From Methylovorus glucosotrophus (GTDB lineage: Bacteria > Pseudomonadota > Gammaproteobacteria > Burkholderiales > Methylophilaceae): a stretch of DNA of 64,000 bases. The position numbers and the translations under genes were made by a program. The notes beneath the pieces are model-generated. The model was given only the letters and a program-made list of their open reading frames with translations, was not told the DNA's origin and made no database searches. Positions 8,419 to 18,500 of the stretch are shown here, piece after piece. The first letter of the stretch is position 1; each line of letters begins with the position of its first letter. The DNA lies in contig NZ_VMSE01000001.1 of assembly GCF_009858335.1 (NCBI RefSeq), forward strand, positions 1,612,001-1,676,000. Direction: 5' to 3'.

Positions 8419-11400
8419 ATGGTCAAAAAGTCTCTGTTTTGGGTTTACCGATTTACCCTGCTCACCCTGTGGCTCGCCATCTTTGTATTTGCGGCTGCGG
8501 TTCTGAGCATGCGTTATCTGGTGTTGCCCAACATAGACAAATACCGGGCGGATATCGAAGCACGCGCCACCGCCGCGATGGGCCAGAAAGTCAGCATCGG
8601 TGAAATCAAGGCCAGCTGGGATGGCCTCAACCCCCACCTTAGCCTGTATAACGTGGATATTCATGACGCGGAAGAGCGCCCTGCCCTTAGCCTGGGGCAT
8701 GTGGAAGCAAGCCTGTCCTGGCTCAGCATTCCTCTGCTGGAGCCCAGACTTTCCAGCATCGAAATTTACCAGCCTGAATTGACCATACGCCGCGATGCGC
8801 AAGGCACCCTGTATGTAGCCGGCATGGCCATGGGCGGCCCTTCGCGGCCACAATTTGCCAACTGGGCATTGCGACAGTCGCGCATTGATGTACTGGACGC
8901 CAGCGTGATCTGGGAAGACGAATTGCGCAAAGCCCCTCCGCTCAGCCTGACGCAACTGAATCTGCGCGTGGTCAGCCCTGCCTGGAAAGGCTTGATAGGC
9001 CATCATATGTTTGGTCTGCGCGCCCTGCCTTCCGCAGGTTCATCCGCCCCCATCGACATCCGCGGCAACCTCTATGGCAAAGACATCAGCCAGCCAGAAG
9101 ACTGGAGTGGCACTGTGTACGCCAAGCTGGAGGGCACAGATATCTCGGCCTGGCGCAAATGGATTTCCTATCCGTTCGATCTTTATGAAGGCTATGGCGC
9201 AGCCCGTTTCTGGTTGCAACTGGATGATGGCAAGCCCAGCAATATTGTCAGCGATGTCATCCTGAGTGATGTTAAAACGCGCTTGTCGGCAAGCAGCCCG
9301 CAAGCCACGCTCAACCACCTTTCCGGACGCCTGAGCTGGGACAAACATAAAGATGGGCAGGAATTCACCGCCGAAAACATCAAGCTGAATACCCCCGATG
9401 GCCTGGACATGCAAAACGGCAGCATCAGCCTGCGCGAGCGCTGGATCAAGGACAAGCAATGGATTGAAGGTCGCGTTCGCCTGGACGAGATTCTGCTGGA
9501 CACCTTGAACACGTTCGCAGGTTACATTCCGCTGCCAAAGAACGTGAAGCAAAACCTGCAGGAGATCAGCCCTACCGGCAAGCTGGAAAATGTCGATATC
9601 AGCTGGCGCGGCAGCGAGACGATTCCGCAGGAATACAGCTTGCGCAGCAAATTCAGCAATCTTGGCATGCGGCCTTTCAAGCAGTTCCCCGGCTTCAGCA
9701 ATCTCAGCGGCAGCGTGGATGCAGACGAAGATAACGGCACACTGACACTGAATGCGCGCAACGCCTCGCTTGAGCTGGAAAACATCATGCGCTGGCCGAT
9801 TCCGGCTGACCGCCTGAGTGGCGAAGTAAAATGGACCCACAATAAAAGTGGGCTGGATATTCGCGTCAAGAATTTCGCCATCGCCAACCCCCATCTGGCC
9901 GGAACCATCAATGCCAATTATCTGATGAACGGCGTCAAGGGTGGCTATCTGGACCTGAATGCGAAGTTTGGTCAGGCCGATGCGCAGTATGCCCGCTTCT
10001 ACTACCCCAAGATTCTCGGCGAACATACGCTGGCATGGCTGGATAGCGCCATCCTGAAAGGGCGTGGTCAGGATATCAATGTGACGGTCAAGGGCAATCT
10101 GCATGATTTTCCCTACCCGAATAACAAAACCGGCCTGTTCCGTGTCACCGCCAAAATCAATGACGGCGAACTGGACTATGCCCCAGGCTGGCCCAAAATC
10201 CTGGGCATCAAGCTGGACATGCTGTTTGAGGGCAATCGCATGGAATTGAACGCCACCGATGGCACGATATTGGGAACGCGCATTACGAAAGCCAATATTG
10301 CCATCCCCGGGCTGCATGTCGCTGAGCCTGTCCTCAACATCACCGGCGAAGCCAGCGGCCTGGTCAGCGACGGCATACGCTTCATCAACAACAGCCCCTT
10401 GCTGCATCTGGCAGAGGGCTTTACGCCCACCTTGGTAACATCCGGCGATGGGAAGCTTAATCTGCAATTGTCCATCCCCCTGCACGACGCAAACAATACC
10501 AAGGTCAAGGGGAGCTACACGATCAAGAATGGCAGCATGAGCGACAAGGAAATCCCCGAGATCACCCGCATAAATGGCAAGCTGGAATTCACCGAAAACG
10601 GACTGCATGCGCAGAATGTCAGCCATTGGATTTATGGCGGCCCTGCCGTGCTCAATCTGGTGACCAACAAGGATCATTCCGTTCATATCACCGCACGCGG
10701 CCGCCTCAATGATGCCGGCCTGCGCCAGGCATTTGGCCCCGGAATGGCAGACCGTATTTCGGGCAGCACAGACTGGAACGGCGACATCCATATCCAGAAC
10801 AAAATGCTCAATCTGACCATAGACTCAAGTCTGGTGGGTATTACCTCGTCGCTACCACCGCCACTGAACAAATCGCCAGCGGACATCATGCCTTTGCACG
10901 TTGAGAAGCGCCAAACAACGCCATCGCAAGATAGCTTCAATGTCGCGCTGGGCAATTTCATCACCGCGAAAATACTCCGTTCTGAGCTGAACGGAAAAAT
11001 GAAGATAGACCATGGTGACATTGCCGTGAATGCGCCCGCCGAGTCGCCAAGCCAGAGTGCGCAACCCGGCATTAACGTGCGCGCCGTACTGGAGCAGCTG
11101 GATGCGGATGAGTGGCGTAATCTGGCAGACAAAGCCAATGCCAGCATGGCCACGAGCAATACCCCCAGCATGAATGGCGCCGCTACCCCGGCTGCCAGCG
11201 TAACAAGTGGCAATAGCAGTGCTGCCCTGCCGCCGATTGCCAAGGTCGACCTGACGGTTAATCGCCTGGATATTTTTGACAAGCGCATCAACAGCCTCAA
11301 GCTTAATGCGCGCCCCATCACTGGCGGCTGGCAGTTGAATGTGCAGAGTCACGAAATGAATGGCGACATTCAATGGCTGAGCGCAGGCAATGGCAAGGTC

Positions 11401-12336
11401 ATTGCCCGGCTGAAAAACCTGATTTCCCCCAGCTCCACGCCGAATACCGCAGAGCTGCGCACCCAGGGCGATTTCAAGCAGCAGGCGCAGCAATATCCTG
11501 CTCTGGATATCGTGGCAGAAAACTACGAAATGGGTAACAAAAAGCTTGGGCGCCTAGAGCTGCAGGCGAGTGAACAGAATGATGACTGGAGCATAGAAAA
11601 ACTCAAGATCATCAATCCGGATAGTACCCTGACTGCCGAGGGCGAATGGCATAACTGGAAGCGTAACCCCAATACCCGCATCACCCTGAACTGGGATATC
11701 AAGGATCTGGGCAAGACCCTGGAACGCTTTGGTTACCCCGGCACCGTCAAAGGTGGCGAAGCCGACCTGACTGGTCAGCTGAAATGGCCAGGCAGTCCAC
11801 ATGAGTTTAACTCTGCCGGCTTGAGCGGCAACTTGCAACTGGATGCGCGCCACGGGCAGATTCTGAAGATTCAGCCAGGCGTTGGGCGTTTGTTCAGCAT
11901 GCTGAGTCTGCAAAACCTGCCGCGCCGCCTGACGTTTGATTTCCGCGATGTCTTCAGTAGCGGCTTTACCTTCGATAAAATCGGCGGTAGCGTCAAGATA
12001 GACAAAGGCGTGATGCGCAGCGATGACTTCCGCATGGAAGGCCCGACCGCACGCGTGGATATGCGCGGTGAAACCGACCTGCAAAAAGAAACCCAGCACC
12101 TTTACATCAAGGTCACCCCTTATCTGAGCGACAGCTTATCCATTGCGGCGCTGGCAGGTGGACCGGTGGTGGGCGCTGCCGCGTATGTTGCGCAAAAACT
12201 GTTGAAAGACCCGCTGAATCAGTTGGCGGCTGACGAGTACGAAATCGGCGGAACATGGGATAACCCGCAGGAGCTCAAGGGCGATAGCCGCACTCGTGCT
12301 CCTGCCAGCCCGGCGGCGAGCCCGCTCGGCAAGTAA
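8419..12336 (+). CDS. yhdP: YhdP-family AsmA-like envelope lipid-transport protein
   Basis: A 1305-residue protein with a single N-terminal membrane anchor (about residues 10-33, TLLTLWLAIFVFAAAVLSMR) and a very long periplasmic part rich in beta strands. The C-terminal AsmA-like region shows the sequence LSIAALAGGPVVGAAAYVAQ. E. coli YhdP (1266 residues) belongs to the same family, which bridges inner and outer membrane and helps deliver phospholipid. A low-complexity Ala/Ser/Thr insert lies near residues 910-940. The order yhdP then tldD, here with a nitrilase-family gene between, is conserved in Proteobacteria and supports the call. A weak GAAAG precedes the ATG. Confidence 0.9.
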   Translation: MVKKSLFWVYRFTLLTLWLAIFVFAAAVLSMRYLVLPNIDKYRADIEARATAAMGQKVSIGEIKASWDGLNPHLSLYNVDIHDAEERPALSLGHVEASLSWLSIPLLEPRLSSIEIYQPELTIRRDAQGTLYVAGMAMGGPSRPQFANWALRQSRIDVLDASVIWEDELRKAPPLSLTQLNLRVVSPAWKGLIGHHMFGLRALPSAGSSAPIDIRGNLYGKDISQPEDWSGTVYAKLEGTDISAWRKWISYPFDLYEGYGAARFWLQLDDGKPSNIVSDVILSDVKTRLSASSPQATLNHLSGRLSWDKHKDGQEFTAENIKLNTPDGLDMQNGSISLRERWIKDKQWIEGRVRLDEILLDTLNTFAGYIPLPKNVKQNLQEISPTGKLENVDISWRGSETIPQEYSLRSKFSNLGMRPFKQFPGFSNLSGSVDADEDNGTLTLNARNASLELENIMRWPIPADRLSGEVKWTHNKSGLDIRVKNFAIANPHLAGTINANYLMNGVKGGYLDLNAKFGQADAQYARFYYPKILGEHTLAWLDSAILKGRGQDINVTVKGNLHDFPYPNNKTGLFRVTAKINDGELDYAPGWPKILGIKLDMLFEGNRMELNATDGTILGTRITKANIAIPGLHVAEPVLNITGEASGLVSDGIRFINNSPLLHLAEGFTPTLVTSGDGKLNLQLSIPLHDANNTKVKGSYTIKNGSMSDKEIPEITRINGKLEFTENGLHAQNVSHWIYGGPAVLNLVTNKDHSVHITARGRLNDAGLRQAFGPGMADRISGSTDWNGDIHIQNKMLNLTIDSSLVGITSSLPPPLNKSPADIMPLHVEKRQTTPSQDSFNVALGNFITAKILRSELNGKMKIDHGDIAVNAPAESPSQSAQPGINVRAVLEQLDADEWRNLADKANASMATSNTPSMNGAATPAASVTSGNSSAALPPIAKVDLTVNRLDIFDKRINSLKLNARPITGGWQLNVQSHEMNGDIQWLSAGNGKVIARLKNLISPSSTPNTAELRTQGDFKQQAQQYPALDIVAENYEMGNKKLGRLELQASEQNDDWSIEKLKIINPDSTLTAEGEWHNWKRNPNTRITLNWDIKDLGKTLERFGYPGTVKGGEADLTGQLKWPGSPHEFNSAGLSGNLQLDARHGQILKIQPGVGRLFSMLSLQNLPRRLTFDFRDVFSSGFTFDKIGGSVKIDKGVMRSDDFRMEGPTARVDMRGETDLQKETQHLYIKVTPYLSDSLSIAALAGGPVVGAAAYVAQKLLKDPLNQLAADEYEIGGTWDNPQELKGDSRTRAPASPAASPLGK

Positions 12337-12449
12337 TCAGGCTTGCAGACCAGGTGTCAAGGATGGGCGTATCCTGTGTAAAGCGCCATGAAAAAGCAGT
12401 GCCCATAAAGTATCATCCATAAAAAACGATAATATTGTTCGGAATCAAG

Positions 12450-13310
12450 ATGGCTATCAAATCTCGCGCAAAAGTAGTGAAATCCAGCAAACCGGCTGCT
12501 CCAGCTCCGGGTAACGTCCGGGTCGCAGCCATTCAGATGGCCTCGGGCCCGAATGTCTCCGCCAACCTCAGCGAAGCAGAGCGACTGATTGAAATCGCCG
12601 TCGCCCAGGGCGCCAAACTGGTGGCCTTGCCGGAATACTTTGCCATCATGGGCATCCGCGATACCGACAAGGTAGCCGCACGCGAAAAAGAAGGCAGCGG
12701 CCCGATACAACGCTTTTTATCCAAAATCGCCAAGAAGCACGAAATCTGGCTGATCGGCGGCTCCATTCCACTGGAATCTTCCACCGAAGACAAAGTCCGC
12801 AATGCCTGTCTGGTGTTTGATGACAAAGGCAAGCAAGTTGCTCGCTACGACAAGATTCACCTGTTCGGCCTCGATCTCGGCAATGAGCATTACCGTGAAG
12901 AAACGACAATCGAAGCAGGCGATAAAGTCGTGGTGCTGGACTCCCCTTTCGGCAAAATCGGCCTTTCCATCTGCTACGACCTGCGCTTCCCTGAGCTTTA
13001 CCGGGCCATGAAAGAAGTCGATATCATCGTGGTGCCATCGGCCTTTACCGAGACTACCGGCAAAGCCCACTGGGAGAGCCTGGTGCGGGCGCGTGCCATT
13101 GAAAACCTGAGCTACGTCATCGCCCCGGCGCAAGGTGGCTACCATGCCTCCGGCCGCGAAACCCATGGCAACAGCATGATTGTGGACCCTTGGGGGGTGG
13201 TGCTGGACCGCTTGCCGCGTGGCTCCGGTGTGGTCATCGCCTCGGTGAATGCCGGTTATCAGGCCAGCCTGCGCGGCAGCCTGCCAGCGCTGAAACACCG
13301 CACCCTGTAA
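12450..13310 (+). CDS. Nitrilase-superfamily amidohydrolase (Nit1-like)
   Basis: A 286-residue carbon-nitrogen hydrolase with the Glu-Lys-Cys triad at about Glu62 (ALPEYF), Lys135 (RYDKIHLF) and Cys175 (SICYDLRFPELYR). The closest family I recognise is Nit1, whose members hydrolyse deaminated glutathione as metabolite repair; the HASGRETHGNSMIVDPWG segment fits. Substrate is inferred, not shown. A basic, Ala/Pro-rich extension of about 20 residues precedes the domain. I use the ATG at 12450, with GGA seven bases before it; a TTG at 12435 is in frame. It lies between yhdP and tldD and may be cotranscribed with yhdP. Confidence 0.82.
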   Translation: MAIKSRAKVVKSSKPAAPAPGNVRVAAIQMASGPNVSANLSEAERLIEIAVAQGAKLVALPEYFAIMGIRDTDKVAAREKEGSGPIQRFLSKIAKKHEIWLIGGSIPLESSTEDKVRNACLVFDDKGKQVARYDKIHLFGLDLGNEHYREETTIEAGDKVVVLDSPFGKIGLSICYDLRFPELYRAMKEVDIIVVPSAFTETTGKAHWESLVRARAIENLSYVIAPAQGGYHASGRETHGNSMIVDPWGVVLDRLPRGSGVVIASVNAGYQASLRGSLPALKHRTL

Positions 13311-13405
13311 CCAGCTCACCTCACCACAGACTGCGTTTTAAAGATTTACGCTACAACTTATCGCCTGAACACAGGCTTTAATGAGTCACAATTGCAGAAA
13401 ATACG

Positions 13406-13432
13406 TAACAGGGGAACTCTGCTCCCCTGTTA
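13406..13432 (+). terminator. 10-bp hairpin upstream of tldD
   Basis: TAACAGGGGA at 13406-13415 pairs exactly with TCCCCTGTTA at 13423-13432 around a 7-base loop. It follows the amidase gene by about 95 bases and precedes tldD by 35. The tail is only moderately T-rich, so it may end the upstream transcript or act in the tldD leader. Confidence 0.45.
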
Positions 13433-13467
13433 TATTCTGACCTATAGTCCCTTAGAGAGTAACGGCC

Positions 13468-14943
13468 ATGAAGCCTGACCAGATACCCAGCAGTTCCAGC
13501 CCTTTAGCCGGCAGCCATTTTGACACCGCCACCGAAACGCTCTTGCAACCGAGCGGCCTCGATGTCGCCGCCTTGCAAGGCGTGCTAGGCAATATGATGT
13601 CGCACAAGGTGGATTATGCCGACCTCTACTTTCAGTACAGCCGTGCCGAAAGCTGGGGCCTGGAAGAAGGTCAGGTCAAATCCGGCAATTTCAGTATTGA
13701 TCAAGGCGTGGGCGTACGCGCCGTCAGTGGTGAAAAAACCGCCTTTGCCTACTCGGATGACATCAACCTGCCTGCCCTGCAGCAAGCAGCCAACGCCACC
13801 AAGGCCATTGCCGCGATAGGCGCCGAGCAGGCAGGTAGCGCGATTCAGCGCATTGATGCGCCACAACTCTATATTCCGCACGACCCCATCGCCTCACTGA
13901 GTGCCGAAGCCAAAGTGAAGCTGCTGGAGCGCCTGGAAGGCTATGCGCGCAAAGCCGATCCGCGCATTACCCAGGTCATGGCATCGATTGCGGGCGAATA
14001 CGAAGTGATCATGATCGCCCGCCACGATGGCATGATGGCCGCCGATGTCCGTCCTCTGGTGCGCCTCTCTATTCAGGTCATCGCCGAAGCCAACGGCCGG
14101 CGCGAGCAAGGTTCGGCTGGCGGCGGGGGTCGATTTGACTATGCGTACTTCACCGATGAGGTGTTGCAGGATTACGCCCAGAAAGCCGTGCATCAAGCCC
14201 TGGTCAATCTGGAAGCGCGCCCTGCTCCGGCTGGCAGCATGACCGTGGTCCTGGGTTCAGGCTGGCCCGGCATTTTGCTGCACGAAGCGATTGGGCACGG
14301 CCTGGAGGGCGACTTCAACCGCAAGGGCAGCTCCGCCTTCAGCAACGCGATTGGTCAGCAAGTAGCAGCGCGCGGCGTGACGGTAGTGGATGACGGCACG
14401 ATTTCCAATCGCCGCGGCTCGCTCAACATAGACGATGAAGGCAACCCGACCCAGCGCACGGTATTGATCGAAGACGGCTACCTGCGTGGCTACATTCAGG
14501 ACAGCCTGAATGCGCGCCTGATGGGCATGCCGATGACGGGCAATGCCCGTCGCGAATCCTATGCCCACATTCCCATGCCGCGCATGACCAACACCTACAT
14601 GCTGAATGGCAACATGGCCCCGGAAGAGATTATCAAGTCGGTGAAAAAAGGCTTGTATGCGGCCAACTTTGGCGGCGGTCAGGTCGACATTACCAGCGGC
14701 AAATTCGTGTTCTCGGCCGCAGAAGCCTGGATGATCGAAGACGGCAAGCTCACCTATCCCGTCAAGGGCGCCACCCTGATCGGCAATGGCCCTGAGGTGC
14801 TGAAGCGCGTATCGATGATAGGTAATGACATGGCGCTCGACAGTGGCGTCGGTACCTGCGGCAAAGAAGGTCAGAGCGTACCAGTAGGTGTCGGCCAACC
14901 CACACTTCGCATCGACGGCTTGACGGTAGGCGGAACGCTTTAA
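13468..14943 (+). CDS. tldD: TldD zinc metalloprotease subunit
   Basis: A 491-residue protein of the TldD/PmbA family. The metal-binding motif HEAIGHGLEGD starts at about residue 272, giving HExxxH with His272, Glu273 and His277. The C-terminal part has the usual Gly-rich strand (VGVGQPTLRIDGLTVGGT). E. coli TldD is 481 residues. With TldE it degrades unfolded short peptides and matures some ribosomal peptides; no tldE is in this window. Position downstream of yhdP matches the usual gene order. Confidence 0.93.
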   Translation: MKPDQIPSSSSPLAGSHFDTATETLLQPSGLDVAALQGVLGNMMSHKVDYADLYFQYSRAESWGLEEGQVKSGNFSIDQGVGVRAVSGEKTAFAYSDDINLPALQQAANATKAIAAIGAEQAGSAIQRIDAPQLYIPHDPIASLSAEAKVKLLERLEGYARKADPRITQVMASIAGEYEVIMIARHDGMMAADVRPLVRLSIQVIAEANGRREQGSAGGGGRFDYAYFTDEVLQDYAQKAVHQALVNLEARPAPAGSMTVVLGSGWPGILLHEAIGHGLEGDFNRKGSSAFSNAIGQQVAARGVTVVDDGTISNRRGSLNIDDEGNPTQRTVLIEDGYLRGYIQDSLNARLMGMPMTGNARRESYAHIPMPRMTNTYMLNGNMAPEEIIKSVKKGLYAANFGGGQVDITSGKFVFSAAEAWMIEDGKLTYPVKGATLIGNGPEVLKRVSMIGNDMALDSGVGTCGKEGQSVPVGVGQPTLRIDGLTVGGTL

Positions 14944-15034
14944 TATGATGGAGGCAAGGCTTACCCGCCTTGCCTCCAACGCAGCGCAAACGCTGCATGC
15001 ATCATGGAAGTCCCTCTTAACGAAAGGAACGGAA

Positions 15035-15316
15035 ATGGCTGTATCGAAAGCAACTGAAGAAAAGAAACCCGCCGTCAAAAAAACGGCTGCGAAACCAGCA
15101 GAGCCTGCTGCCAAAAAAACCACCCTTAAAAAAACGGCCACAGCCAAGGCTGCTTCGGCAAAAACCAAATCCTCCCCACGCAAGATCAGCGCAGAAGAGC
15201 GCTACAAAATGACCGAGGTTGCCGCCTATTTCCTGGCGGAACGCAATGGCTTCAAAGGCAACCCTGTCGAATACTGGGAACAGGCGGAAGCACAGATCAG
15301 CCAATTGCTGGGCTAA
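15035..15316 (+). CDS. DUF2934 protein with Lys/Ala-rich tail
   Basis: A 93-residue basic protein. Residues 1-47 are Lys/Ala/Pro/Thr repeats (KKPAVKKTAAKPAEPAAKKT) like the tails of histone-H1-like and AlgP proteins. Residues about 50-90 form the DUF2934 domain (ERYKMTEVAAYFLAERNGF, YWEQAEAQI). The function of this domain is unknown. AAAGGAACGG just upstream fixes the ATG at 15035; the longer frame from 14945 overlaps the tldD end and lacks a ribosome site. The tail suggests nucleic-acid binding, by inference only. Confidence 0.75.
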   Translation: MAVSKATEEKKPAVKKTAAKPAEPAAKKTTLKKTATAKAASAKTKSSPRKISAEERYKMTEVAAYFLAERNGFKGNPVEYWEQAEAQISQLLG

Positions 15317-15320
15317 TCTT

Positions 15321-15417
15321 CAGCCTGACTGGCTTTAACCAGCAGGCTGGTGGATACATGAACTGGAATAGCTGCGACAAGTTCGCTTCGCAGCATTTCC
15401 TTCTTTTTGAATCCACC
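15321..15417 (+). other. Structured intergenic stretch with nested inverted repeats
   Basis: Just after the DUF2934 stop, CAGCCTG-A-CTGG (15321-15332) pairs with CCAG-CAGGCTG (15339-15349) with one bulged base. Next, GGTGGAT (15349-15355) pairs with ATCCACC (15411-15417), enclosing a second stem GCTGCGA/TCGCAGC (15371-15377 with 15388-15394). A T-rich run lies at 15396-15408. It may be a terminator array or a structured RNA. Confidence 0.4.
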
Positions 15418-15555
15418 CTCTGATGTATGAGCCTTAAGGCCATGTTCTAACCAGGCCATGAAAGGCTTAGACCCTTGTATAGTGCCGCTTGCATAGCCGC
15501 AGCTTGCCGCAAGCGGCTATAATGCATTTGTTATTCATTCATTTGCGGTTTTTTC

Positions 15556-18500
15556 ATGCAGTTTTCCCTGCCCATCCCGGCGTCTGGCTCCTCCGAACGT
15601 ATCAAACCTTTGCCAACCGGCCTCGACAGCCTGGCCCTGGCACAACTCGCGCGCGAGCTTAAACAAAAGCCTGAGCGCACGCCGCTGGTGATCCTGTGTG
15701 CGAGTGCATTTGAAGCTCAGCGCCTGCTGGAAGAGATGCCCTGGTTCGCCGCTGACCTCAGCGTGCATATGATGCCGGACTGGGAAACCCTGCCCTATGA
15801 TCACTTCTCACCGCACCCTGACCTGATTTCAGAGCGCCTGGCCACCTTGTACCAGATCAGCCAGAACACCTGCGATGTCATCATCGTGCCAGTATCTACG
15901 GCCCTGATACGTGTGCCGCCCAATGCCTATCTGGCCGCGCATACCTTCATGCTGAAGAAAAACCAGCGCCTGGATCTGGAAGCCTTACGCACGCAATGCG
16001 CAGAGGCGGGCTACCACCATGTCAGCCAGGTCATGAGCCCGGGCGAATTCAGCGTGCGTGGCGGGCTGGTTGATCTGTTCCCCATGGGGAGCAGCCTGCC
16101 CTACCGTCTTGATTTGTTCGATGACGAAATCGAAAGCATCCGCACCTTTGATGTTGATACCCAGCGCAGTGTTTATCCGGTTAGCGAGATACGCCTGCTG
16201 CCCGCACGTGAATTTCCGTTAGATGAGGCTGGCATCAGCCGCTTCAGACAGAGTTTCCGCGAAACCTTTGAAGGCGATCCTTCACGCAGCCGCATTTACA
16301 AGGATGTGAGCAAAGGCATCGCCAGCGGTGGCATTGAGTGGTATCTGCCGCTGTTTTTTGAGGAAACGGCGACGGTACTCGATTATTTGCCGAGCTCTGC
16401 CATTCTCTGCATGCACGGCAATATCGATCATGCCGCCCAAGGGTTCTGGCGTGATGCACAATCACGCTATCGCCAGCTGGCGCACGATCCTGAGCGGCCT
16501 ATCCTGCAGCCGGAGGTATTGCTGCTCAAAACCGAAGACTTTTTTGCCTGCACCCATGTCTGGGGCCGGATTCAGCTCACAACAGAAACCGCCAGCGGCT
16601 TGCCCGCGCTGGAGATTGAGCGCCGCGCCGATCACCCCCTGCACAAACTGCAGGAGTTCATCAAGAAATACAAAGGCCGTATCCTGATTGCGGCTGAAAG
16701 TCTGGGGCGCCGTGAGACCATGGCCCAGCTATTTAGCGATCATCAGGTGCCGTTTTCTGCCTGTGGCGATGGCCATGGCAACTCCTGGGAAGAATTTCAG
16801 CAAGGCGATGCACGTGTGATGCTCGGTGTCGCGGCATTGCATGGCGGTTTTGTCGCCGATAAATTCTGCATCATCACCGAAGCCGAGCTTTATGCGGCCA
16901 CGGTGCGCCAGCAGCGCCGCCGTGAAAAGGAAAAATCACGCAATACCGAAGGCATGCTCAAGGATTTATCCGAGCTGCGCGAGCAAGACCCCGTGGTGCA
17001 CGAACAGCACGGCGTAGGCCGTTACAAGGGCCTGGTCAATCTCGACTTTGGCGAGGGCGAAACCGAATTCCTGCTGCTGGAATATGCAGGCGATGACAAG
17101 CTTTACGTGCCGGTTTCCCAGTTATTCCTGATCTCGCGCTACTCGGGCGGGCCACCGGAATCCGCGCCCCTGCACAGACTGGGTAGCGGTCAATGGGAAA
17201 AGGCCAAGAAAAAAGCCCTCAAGCAAATCCGCGATACGGCGGCTGAGCTGCTTAACCTGTATGCCCAGCGCGCAGCGCGCAAAGGCCATGCCTTTACCCT
17301 CACCCTGCAGGATTACGAAGCCTTTGCCGAAGGCTTCCCGTTTGAAGAAACCCCGGATCAACTCTCTGCCATTGAGGCAGTCATCAGCGATATGCAATCC
17401 GGCCGGCCGATGGATCGCCTGGTGTGTGGCGATGTGGGCTTCGGCAAGACCGAGGTCGCCTTACGTGCCGCGTTTGTTGCCGTCATGGGCGGCCGCCAGG
17501 TAGCCGTGCTGGTGCCAACCACGCTACTTGCCGAACAGCATTACAACAACTTTGCCGACCGCTTTGCCGACTGGCCGATCAAGATCGCGGAAATCTCGCG
17601 CTTCCGCACCGCGAAAGAGCAAGCGGAAGCGATCAAGGGACTGGAAGACGGCAATATCGACATCATCATCGGCACCCACCGCCTGATCCAGAAAGATGTG
17701 AAGTTCAAGAACCTTGGCCTCGTCATCCTCGATGAAGAGCACCGTTTTGGCGTGCGCCAGAAAGAACAGCTGAAAGCCATGCGCGCTGAAGTGGATGTGC
17801 TGACACTCACCGCCACCCCGATTCCCCGCACGCTATCCATGGCCATGGAAGGCCTGCGCGAGTTTTCGGTTATTACCACGCCGCCGCAAAAACGCCTGGC
17901 GATCAAAACCTTTGCCACGCACTATTCAGAAGGCATCATCCGCGAAGCCGCCATGCGCGAATTCAAGCGCGGTGGCCAGGTGTACTTCCTGCACAACGAA
18001 GTCGACACTATTTTCGTGATGAAAGAAAAGCTGGAACGCATCCTGCCCGAAGCCCGTATTGGCATTGCCCACGGCCAGCTGCGCGAACGCGAACTCGAGC
18101 ACGTCATGCGCGACTTCTACCAGCAGCGCTTCAACCTGTTGCTCTGCACCACCATTATTGAAACCGGCATTGATGTGCCCACCGCCAACACCATCATCAT
18201 GAATCGGGCCGATATGTTCGGCCTGGCGCAGCTGCATCAGTTACGTGGCCGTGTCGGCCGCTCACACCATCAGGCCTATGCCTATTTGCTGACGGACCCC
18301 GACCGCAACATTACCCCGCAAGCGCAAAAGCGCCTGGACGCGATTCAACTGCTGGAAGACCTTGGCGCCGGCTTCCACCTGGCCATGCACGACCTGGAAA
18401 TCCGCGGCGCAGGGGAACTGCTGGGCGACTCACAAAGCGGCGAAATGCAGGAGATCGGATTTTCACTCTACTCCGACATGCTGAACCACGCGGTGAAGCA

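Noticed and set aside
9040..10791. 583-codon open frame on the minus strand inside yhdP
   Set aside because: It lies fully within a well-supported 1305-codon gene, has low-complexity shadow composition and no family resemblance; such antisense frames are common in GC-rich genes.
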